From contig NZ_CAXHZC010000001.1 of NCBI RefSeq assembly GCF_964021845.1, forward strand, positions 310,001 to 374,000: a stretch of 64,000 nt of DNA, in the 5' to 3' direction. Below, piece by piece: positions 18,015 through 27,232 of this stretch; within the stretch, counting starts at the first letter, position 1, and every line of letters begins with the position of its first letter. The stretch is from Arcticibacterium sp964021845 (GTDB lineage: Bacteria > Bacteroidota > Bacteroidia > Cytophagales > Spirosomataceae). The position numbers and the translations under genes are program-made. Below the pieces are notes generated by a model, which worked only from the letters and a program-made list of their open reading frames with translations, ran no database searches and was not told the origin of the DNA.

Positions 18015-19712
18015 ATGAGTATAACTATATGGACCTACATTTTAGTAGGCGTAACTTTCGCATTATATATTGGAATCGCAATTTGGTCAAGAGCAGGCTC
18101 TACCAAAGACTTTTACGTAGCCGGCGGAGGTGTTTCGCCTTTGGCAAACGGCATGGCGACGGCAGCAGATTGGATGTCGGCGGCTTCGTTTATTTCCATG
18201 GCTGGTCTTATCTCTTTTATGGGCTATGATGGCTCCATTTACCTGATGGGATGGACTGGTGGGTATGTTTTACTGGCTTTATTATTAGCACCTTATCTTA
18301 GGAAGTTTGGTAAGTTTACAGTGCCTGATTTTATAGGAGATAGGTATTATTCAAACACCGCCAGAACAGTGGCTGTAGTGTGTGCCTTGTTTGTTTCCTT
18401 CACCTATGTGGCGGGTCAAATGCGTGGCGTAGGTGTAGTGTTCTCTCGCTTTTTAGAAGTAGATATAAACACGGGTGTAATCATAGGAATGGCCATAGTC
18501 TTTTTCTATGCTGTTTTGGGTGGCATGAAAGGAATTACCTATACACAAGTAGCACAGTTTTGTGTCTTGATTTTTGCCTTTATGGTGCCTGCATTCTTTA
18601 TCTCTATTCAAATGACAGACACCATTTTACCGCAGTTAGGTTTTGGTGCTAAAATGTCTGACGGCGTTTATCTTTTAGATAAATTAGATGGACTTCAAAA
18701 AGAGCTAGGCTTTGCCGAGTATACTTCTGGTAGTAAATCAAAGCTTGACGTTTTCTTTATTACGGCTGCCTTAATGGTGGGTACAGCAGGTCTTCCGCAC
18801 GTTATTGTTAGGTTTTTTACGGTACCCAAAGTAAGCGATGCTCGTAAATCTGCAGGGTACGCTTTAGCATTTATCGCTATTCTATACACCACAGCACCTG
18901 CTATTTCTGCCTTTGCAAAAACTAACTTGATAGAAACGGTAAGTAATACTGCCTATTCCGAATTGCCAGATTGGTTCTCAAATTGGGAAAAAACAGGTTT
19001 GATTGGTTTTGAAGATAAGAATGGAGATGGTTTGGTACAGTACCTAGCAGATCCTAAGACTAATGAGTTAATGATTGACCAAGATATTATGGTCTTAGCG
19101 AATCCTGAGATAGCGAAACTACCAAACTGGGTGATAGCCTTAGTGGCTGCAGGAGGATTAGCGGCGGCATTAAGTACAGCAGCTGGACTGCTTTTGGTTA
19201 TTTCTAGCTCTGTGTCGCATGATTTATTGAAGAAACAATATATGCCAAATATGAGCGATAAGGCAGAGCTACTAGCAGCTCGTTTATCTTCATTTGTGGC
19301 TGTTTGTGTGGCAGGTTATTTTGGTATTTATCCGCCTGGTTTTGTGGCCTCAGTGGTTTCTTTGGCCTTTGGCTTAGCAGCGGCGTCTTTCTTCCCTGCC
19401 ATTATTCTAGGTATTTTTAATAAACGAATGAACAAAGAAGGAGCTATAGCTGGTATGGTAATTGGCTTGCTTATTACCATGTATTATATAGCCAGATTCA
19501 GACTTCATTGGATAGGTGATGATGCCACGGCTACAGAGGCAGACTGGTGGTTTGGTATTTCGCCAGAAGGTTTCGGTACGGTTGGTATGATAGTCAATTT
19601 TGTGGTGTCTTTAGTCATCTCAAAATTCACTCCAGCACCACCAGAAGACGTACAAGAAATGGTAGAAACCATCAGAATTCCTAGCGGAGCTGGAGAGGCT
19701 ACGGGGCATTGA
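18015..19712 (+). CDS. Sodium:solute symporter, VC_2705 type, probable acetate carrier
   Basis: The 565-residue carrier of the SSS family has about 13 transmembrane helices. Recognisable segments include SAGSTKDFYVAGGGVSP-like N-terminal sequence, ADWMSAASFISMAGLI, and GTAGLPHVIVRFFTVPKV, which is diagnostic of the ActP/VC_2705 branch. Members of this branch co-transport monocarboxylates with sodium. The DUF4212 gene directly upstream and acetyl-CoA synthetase 5 kb downstream support acetate or a related short carboxylate, but the substrate is inferred. An insertion with acidic DKNGDGLVQYLADP sequence near residue 340 resembles a calcium-binding-like loop. Confidence 0.92.
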   Translation: MSITIWTYILVGVTFALYIGIAIWSRAGSTKDFYVAGGGVSPLANGMATAADWMSAASFISMAGLISFMGYDGSIYLMGWTGGYVLLALLLAPYLRKFGKFTVPDFIGDRYYSNTARTVAVVCALFVSFTYVAGQMRGVGVVFSRFLEVDINTGVIIGMAIVFFYAVLGGMKGITYTQVAQFCVLIFAFMVPAFFISIQMTDTILPQLGFGAKMSDGVYLLDKLDGLQKELGFAEYTSGSKSKLDVFFITAALMVGTAGLPHVIVRFFTVPKVSDARKSAGYALAFIAILYTTAPAISAFAKTNLIETVSNTAYSELPDWFSNWEKTGLIGFEDKNGDGLVQYLADPKTNELMIDQDIMVLANPEIAKLPNWVIALVAAGGLAAALSTAAGLLLVISSSVSHDLLKKQYMPNMSDKAELLAARLSSFVAVCVAGYFGIYPPGFVASVVSLAFGLAAASFFPAIILGIFNKRMNKEGAIAGMVIGLLITMYYIARFRLHWIGDDATATEADWWFGISPEGFGTVGMIVNFVVSLVISKFTPAPPEDVQEMVETIRIPSGAGEATGH

Positions 19713-20054
19713 ATAAATGAATTTAGAATAAAGTTCGACTGGATTTAAAATGGTTTGGTATTATTAGTTTTATAATTTGCTTATCAACCTCATATTCCAG
19801 CTATCATATAAACTGACAAATAGAAAAAGGGGATTGATATTTAATTCAAACAAAGCTTTGATAATTTGGCAGATTGCTAGTTTTAATACCAATACTCTAT
19901 ATTTGAATAAAGATTTTTCAAGGTGCTATGTTATTATACTTGTTGAAATAGGCACTATTTATTTAGGTTTGAGAGCAAGAAAATAAGGTTGAAAAAAGCA
20001 ATGAATTTTTCTATTGGAACTGTAGCTTTTACATTACTAACTCTACAAAATTCT
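19713..20054 (+). other. Gene-less leader with the promoter of the ELWxxDGT gene
   Basis: About 340 bases lie between the symporter stop and the preferred start of the next gene. A 69-codon frame at 19777-19986 has no ATG start and no recognisable protein features. The region contains the promoter described at 19874-19905. No terminator hairpin for the symporter operon was seen. Confidence 0.5.
19874..19905 (+). promoter_or_regulatory. Bacteroidota-type promoter of the ELWxxDGT gene
   Basis: TTG at 19874-19876 is followed after 21 bases by TATATTTG at 19898-19905, a full TAnnTTTG match. Transcription would begin near 19912 and leave a leader of about 140 bases before the ATG at 20055. Confidence 0.6.
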
Positions 20055-22802
20055 ATGAAATTTGGAACCCTGCTGGTTTTTATTATACTTTCAAATAGTT
20101 TGTTCTCCCAGAGCTTTAATATGGTTACTGATATACAGATAGCTGAGAAAGATTCGGAGTATGGCGAGAGTATCGTTTTTCAAGATAATTTATACTTTGT
20201 TGGGTATAAAAATGCTGTAGGTTATTGCCTATTCAAAACTGATGGAGAAGCAAGGCCTTCTATGGTATACAATTTTGGGGAAATCAAAATAACAAATCTC
20301 GCTCAAAATAGTAACTACTTGGTTTTTCTTAAAGAAGATGAGTTATGGAAGACTGATGGTACAACATTAGGCACTGAAAAAGTTTTGAAATTGTTATTTC
20401 CTTTTTCAAATAGGTTCCTTTTTCAAAATGATCAGGCCCTCTTTATTACAAATCTGGCTTCAGGGTTTCAATCTATTAATCGATTAGATCTTACTTCGAA
20501 TGATACACTGACGCTAAAGTCGACACAGAATTTGAGAAGTGTTAAGGCTATTGGGGAGATAGATGAAAAAACATTCTATGCTGGTTATTTTGGAGACTTT
20601 GGATATGAGATATTCTATAATTCTGTTGGTAGTGATTCACTTTTTTTACTAAAGGATATTAGTCCAGGAATTGCAAATGGTTTAGATGGTAACACCCATA
20701 TGGCTAAGTTCGATAACAAAATTTTCTTCATAGGAAAGAGTATAGAATATGGAAATGAACTTTGGGTAACGAATGGTACTGAAGCAGGAACATACATGTT
20801 GAAAGATTTATATTCGGGAGCTGGTAGTTATAATTATATTGGTTCTCAAATGTTTTCAGTCAATAATGGGATTGTTTTTAGAGCTAGTAATTCTATTTTT
20901 GGTTCAGACGGAACAGTAGAAGGAACAAAACTTTTGGCTAGTATTAATGTGCCTATTGGTGCTTGGCGTAAGGGAGGAGACAGGATCTTTATAAATACTG
21001 GATATAATTCTAACTCCTATGTTTATATTGCCTCCGCGGCAGGAACCTATGGTAAACGAATGGGCAATAGGATAAGCGAAATTACTTTTTTTGAAAATAA
21101 GTACATCTATTCTAGCTTAAACGAATCGCCAAAAGGGTCAGAGTTATTCAAATTTGAAGAGGGAACCGTTTCCCTATTGGAAAATATAAATAAGGAACCT
21201 AATGGAAGAATTGGGTCGTCCCAAAATTCTTCTTTCCCCAAACAGTTTAGAGAAGTTAATGGTAATTTATTATTTCTAGCGACCGATGGATTTAATGGTA
21301 CAGAATTATGGAAAACAAAGAATGATTCAACATACTTATTTTTTGAACTAAATAAAGATACAATTCAAACTCCCAGTTCAGAACCTACAGGTTTCTTTGA
21401 ATTTAATGGCTTTATTTATTTTCAGGCTTTTGAGAAAGAAGGAACCGTGAAATCTCTTTTTAAGACGAATCCTGAAAATTATGAAACTGTAAAAGTATTA
21501 GAAACGGCTAACCCAATAGACCAAATTGTTCTTTTAAATAATCGGATTTATATAAACGCATCATATGAAAGACTTATTTCTGATATAGGGGGTGATTCTT
21601 TTTCTGCTGTGGATCCAAGCAATGTATTATATGCAGCCTCCAATATTAAGAAAGATTCAGTTTTTTCGACATACAATACTATTTCTAAGATATCTCCTGA
21701 CTTACAGGTGACTCATTTCACCACATTTGAGGCTGGCAATGAAGTAACAAAAGGTTCTAAATACTTAGTCAATGCTCAAGGCAATTATTTCGTAGCGGCC
21801 GAAACGAATGCTTACGGTCGAGAGCTTTATAAGTTAAATCTAGAAACGCTAAGTATTGAGCTTGTTAAAGACATTTCTGCCGGTGGGGCTAATACTAACA
21901 TAATTGATATTAAAGCATTTAATTCAAACGTTTTGTTTGTTGTTGAATTGGATTATTATACCAGAGAATTATGGTTTTCGGATGGGACTGAATTAGGAAC
22001 AAATAGAATAGGCACTTATTCTTATGGTTACGGTGCCCCAATTTCGTTAGAGAATAATGCAATCCTTGGTGATTTTTTCTATTTCTCTGCCAATTTTTCA
22101 AATATGGGATTTGAGTTGTTAAAAACAGATGGAACATTTGAAAATACAGTATTAGTTAGTGATATGGCCAATGGAGAATGCTCCAGCTCCGACCCTGGTA
22201 ACTTTTTCTTTAACAATGGAGATTTGTTTTTTGAAGCTAGGGTGGGATGTAATTTTAGACTGTTTAAGATTAATCAAAACTACCCTGAATCTATAATATC
22301 TTTATCCGAAAAGCCTTACCTTTCTTTTACATACCTCCCATGGGATGTACGTACAATTGGAAAAATGGACTCCCGGAATGTTATTTTTAACGCCAGTGAT
22401 GGTAGTCAGGGTGTTTCTGGATATGAGCTTTGGGTTTCGGATGGAACTAAAGAAGGTACAAAGTTATTTTATGATTTAAGAAGCGGACCTGGGAATTCTA
22501 ACCCATCTGGATTTTTTCGTTTTGAAAATAAAATGTTCTTTAGTGCAAATGCTAATTCAAAGGGCTTTGAGCCTTGGGTTTTGACTTTGCCAAATTGTCC
22601 GGATGATTTATTAATTAATTCAAATCTTACAACGGACTTAATTTCGAATTCTAATTATTCCACTGTTATTGAGAGTAAATTAACGGAAAATTTAAGTTCT
22701 GAGGTTTTTATCTATTCCAATGGGAGTATTCTTTTGAAACCGGGCTTTGAAACTGAAAATTTTAAAATATTTAAAGCTGCAATTACTTCTTGTCCAAATT
22801 AA
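20055..22802 (+). CDS. Exported ELWxxDGT-repeat protein
   Basis: I start this 915-residue protein at the ATG at 20055 because it opens a clear signal peptide (MKFGTLLVFIILSNSLFSQ). The frame is also open to a TTG at 19989, which would bury the signal. The body carries repeated ELWxxDGT motifs such as ELWKTDGTT, ELWVTNGTEAGT, ELWFSDGTELGT and ELWVSDGTKEGT, a propeller-like repeat of gliding Bacteroidota. The C-terminus has no standard T9SS sorting domain. It ends instead in a segment with SILLKPGFETENFKIFKA, resembling the small coathanger-type domain found at the ends of surface proteins in this phylum. The function is unknown. Confidence 0.85.
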   Translation: MKFGTLLVFIILSNSLFSQSFNMVTDIQIAEKDSEYGESIVFQDNLYFVGYKNAVGYCLFKTDGEARPSMVYNFGEIKITNLAQNSNYLVFLKEDELWKTDGTTLGTEKVLKLLFPFSNRFLFQNDQALFITNLASGFQSINRLDLTSNDTLTLKSTQNLRSVKAIGEIDEKTFYAGYFGDFGYEIFYNSVGSDSLFLLKDISPGIANGLDGNTHMAKFDNKIFFIGKSIEYGNELWVTNGTEAGTYMLKDLYSGAGSYNYIGSQMFSVNNGIVFRASNSIFGSDGTVEGTKLLASINVPIGAWRKGGDRIFINTGYNSNSYVYIASAAGTYGKRMGNRISEITFFENKYIYSSLNESPKGSELFKFEEGTVSLLENINKEPNGRIGSSQNSSFPKQFREVNGNLLFLATDGFNGTELWKTKNDSTYLFFELNKDTIQTPSSEPTGFFEFNGFIYFQAFEKEGTVKSLFKTNPENYETVKVLETANPIDQIVLLNNRIYINASYERLISDIGGDSFSAVDPSNVLYAASNIKKDSVFSTYNTISKISPDLQVTHFTTFEAGNEVTKGSKYLVNAQGNYFVAAETNAYGRELYKLNLETLSIELVKDISAGGANTNIIDIKAFNSNVLFVVELDYYTRELWFSDGTELGTNRIGTYSYGYGAPISLENNAILGDFFYFSANFSNMGFELLKTDGTFENTVLVSDMANGECSSSDPGNFFFNNGDLFFEARVGCNFRLFKINQNYPESIISLSEKPYLSFTYLPWDVRTIGKMDSRNVIFNASDGSQGVSGYELWVSDGTKEGTKLFYDLRSGPGNSNPSGFFRFENKMFFSANANSKGFEPWVLTLPNCPDDLLINSNLTTDLISNSNYSTVIESKLTENLSSEVFIYSNGSILLKPGFETENFKIFKAAITSCPN

Positions 22803-22961
22803 CATTTGATTCGAGTTTATAAAGGGAGGAGCTAATAGTAAAATAAATTGATGTAGCTTTCATTAATAGACAAACTGAACGAATACTGATAAAAATGCTA
22901 TTGAGCATGTTCATGAAAGTGTGCGGAAAATAATTTAGTTTTATATTTAAACCAGTCATTC

Positions 22962-24314
22962 ATGAGATACTTCTCTTATTCTGTCCTATTAATAGGCTTA
23001 GCCCTCAGCTCATGTCAAAAACCAGAGCCAAACACACTTCAAAATCCGGATTTGCTTTATGCCAAATACGAACCCAAAGAATCTGATTTACCAATTTCAA
23101 GAGCCGATTATAAAAACAAACTGGAAGGTTTTTGGTTGGGACAGTGCATTGCCAATTGGACTGGTTTAGTGACCGAAATGGACAAAGTTGGTAATATAGG
23201 TGAAATAAAAACAGGAGATTTTTATACCAGAGAGGATTGGGGTAAGCCTGATATTCCAAACATCTTTTCAGGCGATAAAATAAGTCAATGGTCGCCCACG
23301 CTTGATTTTGTACTAGAAGATGAAGGTGGAGTTTGGGGAGCAGATGATGATACAGACATAGAATATATTTATCAAGAGCTTTTGCTTAAAAACAAAACAA
23401 GCCTTTTATCTGGCGAGCAAATAAGAGATGGTTGGTTAAAGCATATCAAAAAAGAGGAGGAAAACTTTTTATGGGTGTCAAATCAAAAGGCACTAGACTT
23501 GATGAACGAAGGTTTAGTACCTCCTGCCACGGGTGCCCCTGAAAATAACCCTGAGTATGAGATGATTGATGCTCAGCTTACCACAGAGGTTTTTGGCTTT
23601 TATGCTCCTTCCAGGCCAGATGTGGCTATGAAGTTATCACTATTGCCTATTCAGACGGTAGCTAGAGATGATGCTCAGTTAATTTCAGAATTTAATGTTA
23701 TTATGTATTCTTTGGCGGCAAGTATTGATGAATCAAAACCAATTTCTGAGAATATTAAGTGGATGGCGGAGGAAGCTCGTAAGCACTTGCCAAATGAAAC
23801 GTATTCGGCTAAGATGTATGATTTTGTCAAATCGCAATATGAGGCTGGAAAAACTTGGGAAGAAGCAAGAGACGCCGTTTATGAAAGATATCAGGTGAAT
23901 CAGGAAGATGGCTATGATATGACCTCAAGAAATATGTATTGTAATGCCTGCTTTGCGGCAGGAATAAACTTTGCGGCCAGCATTGTTAGCCTTTATTATG
24001 GCGAAGGAGACCTTAAAGAAACTATAAAAATTGGTGCTCTTTCTGGCTGGGACTCTGATAACCCTACCGCTACTTGGGGAGGTTTGATAGGTTTTATGAT
24101 TGGAAAAGAAGGCGTAGAAAAGGCTTTTGGAAGGAAATTTGCCGATAAATTTAATATTCACAGAACACGTGTTGGCTTTCCTAATAATGGGATTGACTCT
24201 TTTCCTAACATGGCTAAGAAAGGCATTTATGTGATTGACCGTGTGGTGCAAGAAGAGTTAGGTGGAGGTATTGACCTTCAAAAAGATTTATGGTACATAC
24301 CTACGCCTAAATAG
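22962..24314 (+). CDS. ADP-ribosylglycohydrolase-fold lipoprotein
   Basis: This 450-residue protein has a lipoprotein signal with the lipobox cysteine at residue 18 (LALSSC), so the enzyme acts outside the cytoplasm. Two metal-binding signatures of the ADP-ribosylglycohydrolase (DraG/ARH) fold are visible: ADDDTD at residues 127-132 and GWDSDNPTA at 362-370, corresponding to the GxDTD-type motif. Such enzymes cleave N- or O-ribosyl bonds using two magnesium ions. A periplasmic or surface version is more likely to act on nucleosides or another glycosidic nutrient than on ADP-ribosylated protein. It stands between the ELWxxDGT gene and acs. Confidence 0.85.
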   Translation: MRYFSYSVLLIGLALSSCQKPEPNTLQNPDLLYAKYEPKESDLPISRADYKNKLEGFWLGQCIANWTGLVTEMDKVGNIGEIKTGDFYTREDWGKPDIPNIFSGDKISQWSPTLDFVLEDEGGVWGADDDTDIEYIYQELLLKNKTSLLSGEQIRDGWLKHIKKEEENFLWVSNQKALDLMNEGLVPPATGAPENNPEYEMIDAQLTTEVFGFYAPSRPDVAMKLSLLPIQTVARDDAQLISEFNVIMYSLAASIDESKPISENIKWMAEEARKHLPNETYSAKMYDFVKSQYEAGKTWEEARDAVYERYQVNQEDGYDMTSRNMYCNACFAAGINFAASIVSLYYGEGDLKETIKIGALSGWDSDNPTATWGGLIGFMIGKEGVEKAFGRKFADKFNIHRTRVGFPNNGIDSFPNMAKKGIYVIDRVVQEELGGGIDLQKDLWYIPTPK

Positions 24315-24476
24315 TGTCCATCTTATTGATTGTCAATTTCAGGAGAACAGTTGTAGGCTTTAACTGCAGTATTGTACATTTGTCTTAATTGTGCCATTTT
24401 CCTGTCTTTTTATAGCTTGAAGGCACTTATTCGCTATATTTACAGACCAATTTAATTTTAGAATCGACCCATTGAA

Positions 24477-26378
24477 ATGAGAATTAATACATTCGAAGAA
24501 TACGAACTAGCCTATAAGAAAAGTGTGGAAGACCCAGAAGGTTTCTGGGGTGAAGTGGCACAAGGATTTGAGTGGAAAAAACCTTGGACTAAGGTGCTCG
24601 ACTGGAACTTTGAAGAACCAAGTATAAAATGGTTTGTAGGTGGTAAAATGAATATTACCGAAAACCTGCTGGATCGTCATGTTCGTGAAAGACCAAATCA
24701 ACCGGCTATTATTTGGGAACCGAATGAGAAAGAAGATGAGTCCGTAACGCTCACTTATAAGGTGCTTCATGAGCGTGTAAGCCGTTTTGCAAATGTTTTG
24801 AAAAATCATGGAGTAGAGAAAGGAGACCGTATTTGCATTTACATGCCTATGATTCCTGAATTAGCCATAGCTGTTTTGGCTTGTGCTAGAATTGGGGCAA
24901 TCCATTCGGTAGTTTTTGGTGGTTTTTCGGCGAAATCAATAGCAGATAGAGTTAACGATGCCAACTGTAAAGTAATTATTACAACCGACGGAGCTTTTAG
25001 GGGCACCAAAAAAATACCTATGAAAGAAACCGTGGACGATGCTTTGATAGGCTGTCCGATGGTAGAAAAAGTTATTGTAGCTACTCGTACCCGTACACCA
25101 GTTTCTATGATTAAGGGGCGTGACTACTGGTGGGAAGAAGAAATAAAGAAAGTAAGTGCGGACTGCCCTGCTACCGTAATGGATTCTGAAGATCCACTAT
25201 TTATTCTTTATACCTCAGGTTCTACTGGTAAGCCTAAAGGTGTAGTACATACCTGTGGTGGATATATGGTTTACTCTACCTATTCTTTTCAAAACGTATT
25301 TCAGTATGACCCGGGAGATGTCTATTTCTGTACGGCAGACATAGGCTGGATTACGGGTCATTCCTATATAATTTATGGTCCGCTGGCAGCAGGGGCAACC
25401 TCCTTAATGTTTGAGGGTGTGCCTACATACCCTGATGCTGGACGTTTTTGGGATATAGTAGAGCGTCATAAAGTAAATATTTTTTATACAGCTCCTACGG
25501 CCATCCGTTCTTTAATGGGTTTTGGAAAAGAATTTTGGGAAAATAAGGACTTAAGTTCGCTTAAAACTTTAGGCTCTGTGGGCGAACCTATTAATGAGGA
25601 GGCATGGCACTGGTATAATGATAATATAGGTAAGGGAAATTGTACCATTTGCGACAGCTGGTGGCAAACCGAAACTGGAGGTATAATGATTTCGCCATTG
25701 GCCAATATAACTCCTACTAAACCAACTTTTGCCACTTTACCGTTACCAGGAATTCAGCCAGAATTAGTTGATGAAAAAGGAGAGGTGATAGAAGGAAATG
25801 GTGTGAATGGAAATTTAGTAATCAAATTCCCTTGGCCGTCTATTATAAGAACTACTTGGGGAGACCATGACCGCTGTAAGCAAGTTTATTTTTCGACCTA
25901 TAAAAACAAATACTTTACCGGCGATGGCTGTATGCGTGATGAAGAGGGCTATTATAGAATAACAGGCCGTGTAGATGATGTCATTAACGTATCTGGTCAC
26001 AGAATAGGTACAGCAGAAGTGGAAGATGCACTTAATTCTCATACGGGTGTGGTGGAATCTGCTGTGGTAGGGTATCCTCACGAAATTAAAGGGCAAGGGA
26101 TTTTTGCCTACATCATTATGGAGAGCCTTGTTCATGAAGAGGAATTAACAAAACGTGATATATTGGCTACAGTTACACGTATTATTGGGCCTATTGCCAA
26201 ACCAGACCAAATTCTTTTCGTAAGCGGTGTTCCCAAAACACGTTCAGGTAAAATTATGCGGAGAATTTTAAGGAAAATAGCCGAAGGTGATGTGTCAAAT
26301 TTAGGAGATATTTCTACATTATTAGACCCCTCAGTGGTTGATGAAATTGTAGAAAAAGCTGGCTTAAAACAGTCATAA
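24477..26378 (+). CDS. acs: Acetyl-CoA synthetase
   Basis: The enzyme activates acetate to acetyl-CoA through an acetyl-adenylate. The 633-residue length and the sequence are typical of Acs. The AMP-binding P-loop SGSTGKPKG begins near residue 247. The motif WWQTETGG is present in the acetate-pocket region. The C-terminal PKTRSGKIMRR contains the catalytic lysine near residue 592, the site normally controlled by acetylation and released by sirtuins; a sirtuin gene lies at 50132. The DUF4212/SSS pair upstream and the LytTR two-component system downstream suggest an acetate-use cluster. A strong terminator follows. Confidence 0.97.
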   Translation: MRINTFEEYELAYKKSVEDPEGFWGEVAQGFEWKKPWTKVLDWNFEEPSIKWFVGGKMNITENLLDRHVRERPNQPAIIWEPNEKEDESVTLTYKVLHERVSRFANVLKNHGVEKGDRICIYMPMIPELAIAVLACARIGAIHSVVFGGFSAKSIADRVNDANCKVIITTDGAFRGTKKIPMKETVDDALIGCPMVEKVIVATRTRTPVSMIKGRDYWWEEEIKKVSADCPATVMDSEDPLFILYTSGSTGKPKGVVHTCGGYMVYSTYSFQNVFQYDPGDVYFCTADIGWITGHSYIIYGPLAAGATSLMFEGVPTYPDAGRFWDIVERHKVNIFYTAPTAIRSLMGFGKEFWENKDLSSLKTLGSVGEPINEEAWHWYNDNIGKGNCTICDSWWQTETGGIMISPLANITPTKPTFATLPLPGIQPELVDEKGEVIEGNGVNGNLVIKFPWPSIIRTTWGDHDRCKQVYFSTYKNKYFTGDGCMRDEEGYYRITGRVDDVINVSGHRIGTAEVEDALNSHTGVVESAVVGYPHEIKGQGIFAYIIMESLVHEEELTKRDILATVTRIIGPIAKPDQILFVSGVPKTRSGKIMRRILRKIAEGDVSNLGDISTLLDPSVVDEIVEKAGLKQS

Positions 26379-26383
26379 GATTT

Positions 26384-26440
26384 ACATGGTAGTGTTTTTT
26401 GACCAATTATAAAGAAAATACTACCATGTACACACTTTTT
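26384..26440 (+). terminator. Terminator after acs
   Basis: A 15-base-pair stem pairs 26384-26398 with 26415-26429, with one G-U pair and a 16-base loop. A T-run at 26435-26440 follows after five bases. The slightly separated T-run could allow some read-through to the regulator genes. Confidence 0.75.
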
Positions 26441-26488
26441 TCATGTAATTAGAAGCTTTCGCGTAAATTGTGGACTTAGCATTCTACC

Positions 26489-27232
26489 ATGATAAAAGTT
26501 GTAATTATAGACGATGAGCCAAAGGCTATTGAAGGTCTTAAATGGGAGCTGGAAAATTTCTGCCCTGAGGTGGAGGTTGTAAGCACATTTACTGACCCAA
26601 GAAAAGGTTTAATATATTTTGAAGAAGAACAAGATGTTGACTGCGTATTTCTAGATATTGAAATGCCGCAAATGGACGGTTTCCGGTTCTTAGATCAGCT
26701 TCCAGAAAGAAATTTTGCGGTAATTATTACTACCGCCTATGATCAGTATGGCATTAATGCCATTAAAGAAAGAGCCTTAGATTATTTGCTGAAACCCATT
26801 GATTCTGATGACCTCATGGAAGCCTGTAACAAGGTGAAAGAGTTTCAGAAAGAGCATTCTATCAAAGATAAGTTTGAAGAAACACTGATGACAGTGATGT
26901 CAAAATCAAGTAGTGGGAACAATAGGATAGGTATTAATATTGATGGTAAAATAGTTTTCTTAAAACCTGAAGTTATACTCTACTGCGAAGGTGACGGTAA
27001 CTATACATCTATTTATTTGACGGACGGAGAAAAGCTATTTATTACCCAAACTTTAAAGAAGCTAAGCGAAAAACTAAGCGATATTGAGTTTTTTAGAGTT
27101 CACAATTCCTTTATTATCAATCTTTCAAAGGTAAAAGAATATTTAAAAACAGATTCTTATATCATCATGGAGGATGGAAAGCATATACCTGTTTCTAGAA
27201 ACAGGAAAGCCGAATTTCTTAATAAATTTTAG
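26489..27232 (+). CDS. LytTR-family response regulator
   Basis: This 247-residue cytoplasmic regulator has a receiver domain with the acidic pair Asp8-Asp9 and the phospho-acceptor Asp56 in FLDIEMPQMDG. The conserved Thr and Lys sites read TTAYDQYG and LLKPID. A LytTR DNA-binding domain follows from about residue 145 (ILYCEGDGNYTSIYL, FFRVHNSFIINLSKV). It overlaps the sensor-kinase gene by one base, so the pair is translationally coupled. LytTR targets cannot be predicted from this sequence. Its position directly after acs makes acetate metabolism a reasonable hypothesis. Confidence 0.93.
   Translation: MIKVVIIDDEPKAIEGLKWELENFCPEVEVVSTFTDPRKGLIYFEEEQDVDCVFLDIEMPQMDGFRFLDQLPERNFAVIITTAYDQYGINAIKERALDYLLKPIDSDDLMEACNKVKEFQKEHSIKDKFEETLMTVMSKSSSGNNRIGINIDGKIVFLKPEVILYCEGDGNYTSIYLTDGEKLFITQTLKKLSEKLSDIEFFRVHNSFIINLSKVKEYLKTDSYIIMEDGKHIPVSRNRKAEFLNKF

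Noticed and set aside
19777..19986. A 69-codon open frame between the symporter and ELWxxDGT genes
   Set aside because: It starts at a TTG, lacks recognisable protein features and contains the promoter of the next gene.
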